Positions 43,003 to 49,473 of a stretch of DNA of 64,000 nt are shown piece by piece (position 1 is the first letter of the stretch; every line of letters begins with the position of its first letter). The position numbers and the translations under genes were made by a program. Below the pieces are notes generated by a model. The model worked only from the letters and a program-made list of their open reading frames with translations, ran no database searches and had not been told where the DNA came from. The stretch is from Paenibacillus mucilaginosus 3016 (GTDB lineage: Bacteria; Bacillota; Bacilli; Paenibacillales; NBRC-103111). Location: assembly GCF_000250655.1 (NCBI RefSeq), contig NC_016935.1:6714001-6778000 (forward strand), written 5' to 3'.

Positions 43003-43050
43003 CAAAACCGGCACAGGAGAGGAACATGCGCCCTTCCCTGTACCGGTTGA
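43003..43050 (-). terminator. Terminator between araQ and the GH43 lipoprotein gene
   Basis: On the minus strand AACCGGTACAGG pairs with CCTGTGCCGGTT, then a T-rich run. The GH43 gene must depend on read-through or its own promoter. Confidence 0.8.
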
Positions 43051-43086
43051 TCATGTAACATCATTCCCTGCTCTGCCGCAGCAGGA

Positions 43087-43932
43087 TTATCCCTTCACAC
43101 CGCCAACGGTCAGACCGGAGACGAAGAACCGCTGGAAGAAGATGAACAGGATGAGAATCGGCAGAATGGCCAAGACAGAGCCTGCGATCAGAATATCGTA
43201 GTTGTTCCCGTAAGGGGTAAGCAGCGTCGCAAGACCGATCGGCAGTGTGAACTTCTCGTTGGACTTGAGCACGATGAGCGGCCACAGGAAGTTGTTCCAT
43301 GCGCCCATCCCCTGCAGGATCGCCATCGCCCCGAACGCCGGAGCCATAAGCGGAGCCATCAGCCGGAAGAAAATGCCGTACTCGGAGCAGCCGTCAATCC
43401 GCCCTGCATCCAGGAAATCCTTCGGCAGTCCTTCCGCATACTGGCGGAAGAAGAAGATCGGCAGCGGAGCTACCATGAACGGGAGGATAACCCCCCAGAT
43501 GCTGTCCATCATTCTCAGACCGATGATCAGCTTGTAAAGCGGAAGCAAGATGATCTCTACAGGCACCATCATGACGATGAGCACCAGGACGAAGATCAGG
43601 TTCCGGCCTTTAAAATCGTATACTGCGAGCCCGTAGCCTACCATCGAGGAGAACAGAAGGCAGAGCAGCGTCGCCAGGACCGTAATGACCAGCGAGTTCG
43701 TATACCATCCGAAGTAGTTGCTCGCATCGCCGGAGAAGATGAACGCATAGTTTTTGAGGCTCATGAGTTCCGTATCGAACCGGAGATTGAGACCGTAGCG
43801 GAGCAGCTCCTGCGATGGCTTGAACGAAGCCAGGAAGAGCGCATAGATCGGGAACAGGGTAAAGACGGCGATAGCGGCGAACAACAAGAGAAGAAGGACC
43901 GATTGAACGGACCAGGATTTAGTCTGAGGCAC
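43087..43932 (-). CDS. araQ: ABC transporter permease, AraQ-like
   Basis: 281 residues, six membrane segments, MalG-type permease. The EAA loop is DFLDAGRIDGCSEYGIFFRLMAPLMAP, which contacts the ATPase. The C-terminus FFQRFFVSGLTVGGVKG is typical. Downstream of araP by four bases. No ATPase gene is linked, so a shared MsmX-type ATPase is expected. Confidence 0.92.
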   Translation of the reverse strand: MPQTKSWSVQSVLLLLLFAAIAVFTLFPIYALFLASFKPSQELLRYGLNLRFDTELMSLKNYAFIFSGDASNYFGWYTNSLVITVLATLLCLLFSSMVGYGLAVYDFKGRNLIFVLVLIVMMVPVEIILLPLYKLIIGLRMMDSIWGVILPFMVAPLPIFFFRQYAEGLPKDFLDAGRIDGCSEYGIFFRLMAPLMAPAFGAMAILQGMGAWNNFLWPLIVLKSNEKFTLPIGLATLLTPYGNNYDILIAGSVLAILPILILFIFFQRFFVSGLTVGGVKG

Positions 43933-43936
43933 GTGT

Positions 43937-44866
43937 TTAGTCCCCCTTCCGGAATTGTCCGGTGATTTTGAGCTGAACCAGGTTGATGAACATCGTGATG
44001 CCGAGCAGTGTCAGACCGATGGCGGAGCCGAGACCGAGGTTGTTCTTCTCGAGACCCTGCTGATAAATGTAACCGACGATCGTCAGTCCCATATCCTTCG
44101 GCGAACGGTTGCCGTTATAGAGCATGTAGCTCTCGGTGAACATGGCGAAACCGGCATAGATGGAGATCGTAAGTACGTAGATGGTAACCGGCTTGAGCAG
44201 CGGAAGCGTGATCTTCACGAATTTATCCCAGGTGTTCGCACCGTCGATATCCGCAGATTCATACAGTTCCGTCGGGATGCTCTGCAGGCCGGAGAGGAAA
44301 TATATGATATTGACGCCGAGCCACCGCCATGTCGCCAGCAGAACGAGCACGAGCAGGGCTGTCGAGGACTGTCCAAGCCATTTTTGCGATTCGATTCCAA
44401 AGAAACCGATGAACGTATTCGCAAGTGCGCTGTCAAGTTCACTGAATACCAGCTTGAATACCGTACCGGCTACTACAACGGAGGTAAGTGCAGGCACGAA
44501 GAGCGTGGAACGGAAGAAATTTTTGCCTCGCATGAAAGTGGAATTAAGGAAGACCGCAAGCACCAAAGGCAGTGGAATCAGGACGAGCAGGGTAAGCACC
44601 GTGTACTTCGCACTGTTCGCAATCGCTTTGTAGAACGTAGGGTTAAGCAGTTTCTTGTAGTTGTCGAAGCCGATGAATTTGGTCTGGCCCGGCAGCACTT
44701 CCTGGAAGCTCATCAGGACGGTTGAAGCAACCGGATACGCGAAAAACAAAATGAACGTGATGAGAAAGGGCGCCACAAACACGTAGGGAGCTAGTCGCTG
44801 GTTATAAGCCAGGCTGCCACTCCGCTTCTTCTCTACGGCTTGAATAGCTACAGTATGGTTCTTCAC
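43937..44866 (-). CDS. araP: ABC transporter permease, AraP-like
   Basis: 309 residues, MalF-type permease with six membrane segments. LAPYVFVAPFLITFILFFAYPVASTVLMSFQEVLPGQTKFIGFDNYKKLL at the N-terminus and the EAA loop ELYESADIDGANTWDKFVKITLPLLKP. Start is GTG at 44866 after GGAGG. It pairs with AraQ to import arabino-oligosaccharides. Confidence 0.92.
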   Translation of the reverse strand: MKNHTVAIQAVEKKRSGSLAYNQRLAPYVFVAPFLITFILFFAYPVASTVLMSFQEVLPGQTKFIGFDNYKKLLNPTFYKAIANSAKYTVLTLLVLIPLPLVLAVFLNSTFMRGKNFFRSTLFVPALTSVVVAGTVFKLVFSELDSALANTFIGFFGIESQKWLGQSSTALLVLVLLATWRWLGVNIIYFLSGLQSIPTELYESADIDGANTWDKFVKITLPLLKPVTIYVLTISIYAGFAMFTESYMLYNGNRSPKDMGLTIVGYIYQQGLEKNNLGLGSAIGLTLLGITMFINLVQLKITGQFRKGD

Positions 44867-44897
44867 GGCACGGTTCCTCCAATTGTCGGTTTATGGA

Positions 44898-44938
44898 TGA
44901 CCGTCCAGCCCCGCCGGAGCGGGAGCTGGAAGCGGTCA
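44898..44938 (-). other. Strong hairpin between araN and araP
   Basis: TGACCG, CCAGC and CCCGC pair in turn with GCGGG, GCTGG and CGGTCA around a four-base loop, with no U-tract. It probably favours araN mRNA over the permease genes, like the hairpin after tctC. Confidence 0.75.
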
Positions 44939-44949
44939 CGCCTAACCCA

Positions 44950-46266
44950 TTATTTTCTCAGCTGATCAGCGGATTCCTTCAGTACTTTCGCCGGATCTTC
45001 CATATCGTTCAGAGCCTTGAAGAGCGTCGTCTTCTTGAGCTCGTCGTTTACTTCTGGCATTTTCTCATTGACGTTGATCGGTCCGATCTCGTCCTTGATT
45101 TCGATCATTACGTCGAAGATGTCCTTACCGAAGTACTGCGTGAACTTGTTGTCTTCCTTCAGCTCCGGAGCTGTCCATACTTCCGTACGGATCGGGTCGA
45201 AGCCGAGCTGCTTCCAGATCTGGATGTTCGCTTCCTTGGAAAGCTTCGCGAAGGCGAGGAATTCGGCTGCCAGTTCCTTGTTCTTGGACTGCGCCGTTAC
45301 CGCCGTACCCGTACCGCCCATACCTACCGAACGGTTGCCGCCCTTGGTCCAAGCCGGCATCGGCTTGATGACCAGCTTGCCCTTCAGGTCAGGCATGTAG
45401 TCCGTGAAGCGGCCCATGTACCACATCGGCATCGCGATGGAAGCGGCGCCCGCTTTGTTCATGAAGCCGTAGTACTCTTCAGCATGGTGGAAGCCGCCCG
45501 GTGCCACGATGGCGATCTTCTCCTTCACAAGCTTCTGCATGTACTGCAGGACTGCGATGTTCTTCTCGTTGTCGAGCGTGACCTTGCCGTCCTTGTCCGT
45601 AATGTCGGAGCCCTGCTGCGCGATCATCGGCCAGAAGGAGAACGGATCCGTCGCTTCGAAGGTGATCATCGGTTTGCCTGTCGCCGCTACAACCTTCTTG
45701 CCCGCTTCGTAGAACTCATCCCAGGTCGTGATGCTGTCCGGGTTCACGCCGGCTTTGTCGAGCATTTCTTTATTATAGTAGATAACGGAAGCGCCAACAT
45801 GATAGTCGATACCGTAGTACTTGCCGTCTTTGGAGTAAATATCCACACGCGATTTGACGATGTTCTTCAGCTCCGGCTCCACCACCGTGTTCAGCTCGGC
45901 GAGCTGCGGCGTGCCCTTCAGGTAGTTCGGGAACTTACTGATCTCGATGTCAGAGATATCCGGAGCACCGGTACCGGACTGAAGCGCTACCAGAAGCTTG
46001 TTGTGCATATCGTCGAACGGCAGCGTGCTCGCTTCGAGCTGGATCGCTTTGTCCGGGTGCGCCTTGTTCCAAGCTTCCGCCATGCTCACGAAGTACTTCT
46101 GGTGCAGCTCGTTGAAGGTCCAGAACTGGAGCTTCGTCTTGCCGCCGGCTGCCGCGCCGCCCGCATTCGCGTCAGGCTTCGCCGTTTCGCCGCCGGAAGA
46201 GCAGGCCGTTGCCAGAGAGCTGAGGAGCAGAGTCGTTGCGAGCATAAGACCATGTGCTTTTTTCAT
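44950..46266 (-). CDS. araN: Arabino-oligosaccharide-binding lipoprotein, AraN-like
   Basis: 438 residues. Lipobox LATAC. The mature protein strongly resembles B. subtilis AraN: LQFWTFNELHQKYFVSMAEAWNKAHPDK, YGIDYHVGASVIYYNKEMLDKAGVNPDSITTWDEFYEAGKKV, and APGGFHHAEEYYGFMNKAGAASIAMPMWYMGRFTDYMPDLKGKL. It captures arabinose oligomers outside the cell for AraPQ. GGGGGTAACTACAC precedes the ATG. First gene of the leftward operon; two TTTTA-N8-TAAAA boxes and two cre-like sites lie upstream. Confidence 0.93.
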   Translation of the reverse strand: MKKAHGLMLATTLLLSSLATACSSGGETAKPDANAGGAAAGGKTKLQFWTFNELHQKYFVSMAEAWNKAHPDKAIQLEASTLPFDDMHNKLLVALQSGTGAPDISDIEISKFPNYLKGTPQLAELNTVVEPELKNIVKSRVDIYSKDGKYYGIDYHVGASVIYYNKEMLDKAGVNPDSITTWDEFYEAGKKVVAATGKPMITFEATDPFSFWPMIAQQGSDITDKDGKVTLDNEKNIAVLQYMQKLVKEKIAIVAPGGFHHAEEYYGFMNKAGAASIAMPMWYMGRFTDYMPDLKGKLVIKPMPAWTKGGNRSVGMGGTGTAVTAQSKNKELAAEFLAFAKLSKEANIQIWKQLGFDPIRTEVWTAPELKEDNKFTQYFGKDIFDVMIEIKDEIGPINVNEKMPEVNDELKKTTLFKALNDMEDPAKVLKESADQLRK

Positions 46267-46289
46267 GTGTAGTTACCCCCGTGTCTGTT

Positions 46290-46304
46290 TTGTTAACGCA
46301 TTCT
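46290..46304. promoter_or_regulatory. Candidate cre site close to the araN start
   Basis: TTGTTAACGCATTCT fits WTGNAANCGNWNNCW except one position and lies 24 bases before the araN start codon. Confidence 0.4.
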
Positions 46305-46342
46305 TTTCTAAATATGGTGGATTTATTTAATCTAAAAGAAGG

Positions 46343-46385
46343 AATAGCTATTTGTTTTAGTTTCTGTTAAAACACAATAGCTATT
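46343..46385. promoter_or_regulatory. Symmetric operator region upstream of araN (box 1)
   Basis: TTTTA-GTTTCTGT-TAAAA at 46355-46372, flanked on both sides by the palindrome AATAGCTATT (46343-46352 and 46376-46385). The whole 43-bp region is nearly symmetric. Probable binding site of a dimeric or tetrameric regulator. Confidence 0.65.
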
Positions 46386-46396
46386 TTCTTCTTTTA

Positions 46397-46414
46397 TTTT
46401 AAACCGACATAAAA
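46397..46414. promoter_or_regulatory. TTTTA-N8-TAAAA box 2 upstream of araN
   Basis: TTTTA-AACCGACA-TAAAA, same spacing as the boxes at 46355, 47491 and 47542. Confidence 0.6.
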
Positions 46415-46432
46415 CAACTGTCAATGATTTTT

Positions 46433-46447
46433 TTGAATACGCTTTCT
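46433..46447. promoter_or_regulatory. Candidate cre site upstream of araN
   Basis: TTGAATACGCTTTCT, one mismatch to WTGNAANCGNWNNCW and almost the same as the site upstream of tctC. Confidence 0.5.
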
Positions 46448-46493
46448 TAATGGTTCTTCTTTATATTTTACTGAATCAGTCCACGTAAATATG

Positions 46494-47462
46494 CTACTCT
46501 TCCTTCGTGTCCGGCAGCGGTACTCCGAAGTTCGGCGTTCCGTCGGCATTCCACTCCAGCACTTGTACGCGGGTATGGCGGTTCGGATCGTACAGCGGAT
46601 CTCCTACGATCTCCTTGTAGCTGCGCGCATGGAATACGAGCAGGTCGGTTACGCCGTCCTCGGCGACCGTGAAGGAATTGTGGCCCGGACCGTACTGCCC
46701 GTTCTCTTCCGACGTCTGGAATACCGGTACGGGAGACTTCGTCCAGGAAGCCGGATCAAGCAGATCTGCGGTTTCCGAAGCGGAAAGCAGGCCCATGCAG
46801 TAGTGATGGTCGGTGGCGCTGGCGGAGTAGCTGATGAAGATTTTGCCGTTCTTCTTGATCACGGCAGCGCCTTCATTCACGAGGAACCCGATGACTTCCC
46901 AATCGTACTCAGGCTTGGTCAGCATCACCTGCGGACCGATGATCGTCCACGGATTGCTCATGGCGGCGATGTACAGGTTGGAGTTGCCCGGGATCTCCGG
47001 ATCTCTCTGTGCCCAGACCAGGTACTGCGTGCCATTGTGTTCGAACGAAGTCGCGTCGAGGGAGAACGATTCCCAGTCGGTCTTGAGCTGGCCCTTCTCG
47101 ATCCATTCGCCTTCGAGCGGGTTCTCTGCATCACACTCCAGGACAAACATCCGGTGGTCGAACAGACCCTCTACGGTTTCGGTCGTCTTGGCGGCTGCGA
47201 AATAGATGTACCATTTGCCCTGAACGTAATGAATTTCCGGAGCCCAAATGTTCGCGCTCATCGGACCGGTGTCGTATTTTCTCCACACCACGACAGGTTC
47301 GGCAGAGGTGAGTCCTTCGATCGTCTCCGATCTTCTGATCTCAAGGCGGTCATACTCCGGTACGGAGGCCGTAAAGTAATAGAAGCCGTCCGTATGCTTA
47401 TAGATCCACGGATCCGCGCGCTGCTCGATCAAGGGATTGCGGAGCTTGTAAGAAGTAATCAT
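46494..47462 (-). CDS. GH43 glycosidase, cytoplasmic (alpha-L-arabinofuranosidase type)
   Basis: 322 residues without a signal peptide. Beta-propeller with Asp in QRADPWIY, Asp in FSLDATSFEH and Glu in LVNEGAAVIK as catalytic residues; IWAPEIHYVQGKWYIYFAAAK is the usual second-blade motif. Nearly co-linear with the lipoprotein enzyme at 41875. It would degrade oligosaccharides after import through AraNPQ. Divergent from regulator paralogue 2; two TTTTA-N8-TAAAA boxes lie upstream. GAAAGGAAAGCCC is a usable RBS. Confidence 0.92.
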   Translation of the reverse strand: MITSYKLRNPLIEQRADPWIYKHTDGFYYFTASVPEYDRLEIRRSETIEGLTSAEPVVVWRKYDTGPMSANIWAPEIHYVQGKWYIYFAAAKTTETVEGLFDHRMFVLECDAENPLEGEWIEKGQLKTDWESFSLDATSFEHNGTQYLVWAQRDPEIPGNSNLYIAAMSNPWTIIGPQVMLTKPEYDWEVIGFLVNEGAAVIKKNGKIFISYSASATDHHYCMGLLSASETADLLDPASWTKSPVPVFQTSEENGQYGPGHNSFTVAEDGVTDLLVFHARSYKEIVGDPLYDPNRHTRVQVLEWNADGTPNFGVPLPDTKEE

Positions 47463-47490
47463 ATAAGGGCTTTCCTTTCCGAATAAAATG

Positions 47491-47508
47491 TTTTAATATA
47501 ATCTAAAA
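47491..47508. promoter_or_regulatory. TTTTA-N8-TAAAA box 3 (GH43 / regulator divergent region)
   Basis: TTTTA-ATATAATC-TAAAA, 29 bases upstream of the cytoplasmic GH43 gene. Confidence 0.6.
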
Positions 47509-47541
47509 CAGTGCCTACTCCGGATTATACTGGAAAGGATA

Positions 47542-47559
47542 TTTTAAATCAATATAAAA
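47542..47559. promoter_or_regulatory. TTTTA-N8-TAAAA box 4 (GH43 / regulator divergent region)
   Basis: TTTTA-AATCAATA-TAAAA, 51 bases from box 3 start to start, followed by another ATTTTAAAC half-site. Confidence 0.6.
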
Positions 47560-47700
47560 TATTTTAAACTTTTATACCAAGCCTTGCTGTTTCTCCCCTT
47601 CAGCGCCTCTTTATCGGCTAAAACTCCCTTCCTGCAGCCTCTTTTGGCCTCTATCCTTCTTTTCCCTTTACATCCATATAAAATTAAAATACACTTAGGT

Positions 47701-47752
47701 GAGATAAACGGCTTCGCATCCTTTAAGGACGACGTGCGTTTATAAGAAATAT
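47701..47752. repeat. Hairpin-forming dispersed repeat, family 2, copy 3
   Basis: GAGATAAACGGCTTCGCATC, then CTTTAAGGACGACGTGCGTT and TATAAGAAATA. ATAAACG near the start can pair with CGTTTAT near the end. It lies in the leader region of regulator paralogue 2. Confidence 0.7.
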
Positions 47753-47841
47753 AAGATGACAGGATCCGTGAGATATAAATTCTTATATTTTTAAAGAAAT
47801 GCCGCATTCTGCCCAAGCTACGGGCCAAAGGAGTCCAGGCC

Positions 47842-48762
47842 ATGCTCTATATCAAAGATTTGCGCTCCGGTCTGCCGATCTTCAAGGCGCTCGGTTCGGA
47901 CATCCGGCTTGCGATATTGGACCTGCTTGCCCAGCATCAGAGCCTGAATCTGAACGATCTTGCGAAAGCGCTTCAACTGACCAACGGAGCCATTACCATG
48001 CACATCAAAAAGTTGGAGGAAAGCGGACTCATCGAGGTGACCACTGCCGTCGGCCGCCACGGCATCCAGAAGCTCTGCTACCTCAGCGAAGAGAAGCTGA
48101 TGGTCGATCTGCGGAGCAAGGAGCTGGAGAACCTGTATGAGGTCGAGATCAAGGTGGGCCACTACAGTGATTACCAGGCCTCCCCCACCTGCGGGCTCGC
48201 CACCAAGGACAGCATTGTCGGGGATTTTGACGATCCCCGTTATTTTGCGGATCCCGGACGGATCGATGCCCAGATGGTATGGCTGACCGAAGGCTATCTC
48301 GAGTACCGGATTCCCAACTATATCAAAGCGCACCAAACCTTCAAAGAAATTCAATTCTCGATGGAGCTCAGCTCGGAGGCGCCCGGCTACAACAACAACT
48401 ATCCGTCGGATATCTTCTTCTACCTTAACGGCCATGAGATCGGAAGCTGGACCTGCCCGGGCGACTTCGGCGATGTGCGGGGCAAGTACAATCCGGACTG
48501 GTGGCCGCCCCATGTGAACCAGTACGGCATGCTGAAGCTCATCCGCATCACGGAGGACGGAAGCTATATCGACGGCTGCCGCATCTCCGACGTAACGCTG
48601 GCCCAGATCGGCATCGATGACAAGAGCGACCTGCAGTTCCGTATCGAGGTCGGCGAGAAGTCGAGGAACCGCAAGGGGCTTACCCTGTACGGCAAGCACT
48701 TTGGCAATTACAAACAGGATCTCCTGGTACGGGTCCTGTATTCCGAGCCGTATGCATCGTGA
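47842..48762 (+). CDS. Winged-helix regulator with unusual C-terminal domain, paralogue 2
   Basis: 306 residues, same length and domain plan as the protein at 38171, with most residues identical. Winged helix at ~10-75 (FKALGSDIRLAILDLLAQHQ, LTNGAITMHIKKLEESGLIE) and the beta-rich C-terminal domain (SSEAPGYNNNYPSDIFFYLN, NPDWWPPHVNQYGMLKLIRI, DGCRISDVTLAQIGIDDKSD). AAAGGAG lies eight bases before the ATG. Divergent from a GH43 gene, with two matching boxes in between, which is the usual setting for a local regulator. The ligand is probably an arabinose oligomer; this is inference. Confidence 0.83.
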   Translation: MLYIKDLRSGLPIFKALGSDIRLAILDLLAQHQSLNLNDLAKALQLTNGAITMHIKKLEESGLIEVTTAVGRHGIQKLCYLSEEKLMVDLRSKELENLYEVEIKVGHYSDYQASPTCGLATKDSIVGDFDDPRYFADPGRIDAQMVWLTEGYLEYRIPNYIKAHQTFKEIQFSMELSSEAPGYNNNYPSDIFFYLNGHEIGSWTCPGDFGDVRGKYNPDWWPPHVNQYGMLKLIRITEDGSYIDGCRISDVTLAQIGIDDKSDLQFRIEVGEKSRNRKGLTLYGKHFGNYKQDLLVRVLYSEPYAS

Positions 48763-48993
48763 TCTCTAAAAGCAGCGTTTCCTCTGCAGGCCGCCGGTGC
48801 GAACCGTCCGGCCTCTATCGCCTTTCCTCACGAAGTTTGCACTCCCAACGGATGCGTAAAAGGAAGACCGGCCGCACTGAAGCGGACAGGGATGCGCAGG
48901 GGGAACGTGATAAGGGAGCGGCTTGGAGAACAGGCTGTTGTTCGGGTAACATTCCGGTACTCGCAGCCTTCACGTCCGGCCGGAGAGGATGCC

Positions 48994-49210
48994 AAAAAGG
49001 CAGGGAACCTTGTTTCCCTGCCTGCCATCTTCTGCCTTCCAACGTCAGCCGCCCGGTGAATCAAAGCCATATCGTGCACGGGGCAGCTTCCCTGCGCCCT
49101 TGTCCCTGTGAACCGCAAGTTGGGATCATGGGAATGCGAATGCCGGCCGCCCATTTTTCCAACGAACACCGTACGGAATCTCATGAATTTAGATCCATCG
49201 AATTGGATTT
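48994..49210 (-). ncRNA. Candidate small RNA (promoter and terminator without clear gene)
   Basis: A minus-strand promoter (TTGACA, 16-base spacer, TATACT; 49217-49244) and a minus-strand terminator (GGCAGGGAA/TTCCCTGCC then TTTTT; 48994-49022) frame ~217 bases. No RBS is seen. A weak frame from 49184 has no stop before the terminator, so it is not a clean small gene. AAATCCA and TGGAT near the start form a short dyad. A cre-like site lies upstream of the -35 box. Expression is untested. Confidence 0.4.
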
Positions 49211-49216
49211 AATCTC

Positions 49217-49244
49217 AGTATAAGTCATACGCGAAATTTGTCAA
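49217..49244 (-). promoter_or_regulatory. Minus-strand sigma-A promoter of the candidate small RNA
   Basis: -35 TTGACA at 49239-49244 and -10 TATACT at 49217-49222, spacer 16. A cre-like TGTATGCGCTATCA is at 49253-49266. Confidence 0.6.
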
Positions 49245-49415
49245 TGAATTCTTGTATGCGCTATCATAATTTGTCGATTTATGGATAATAATGACACTTT
49301 CCGTCGTATCGAAGTGCGTTACCACCCTCCGCAGAACCTGTGGAATCAGACCATAAGCTTCCTGTCTCCTCCTGAAGATCAACGGACATACGAACCGTAC
49401 CCTGCCGCGGCACAG

Positions 49416-49462
49416 CAAAAAAATCCCCGGTTCTCCCTTTCCAGGGAGACCGGGGGATTGCC
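49416..49462 (-). terminator. Terminator of the GH95 gene
   Basis: On the minus strand AATCCCCCGGTCTCCC pairs with GGGAGAACCGGGGATT (one C-A mismatch), followed by seven T. Confidence 0.92.
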
Positions 49463-49473
49463 AGGGGCGACAG

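Noticed and set aside
48759..49223. 154-residue plus-strand protein after regulator paralogue 2
   Set aside because: No RBS, irregular composition, and it runs through a terminator hairpin.
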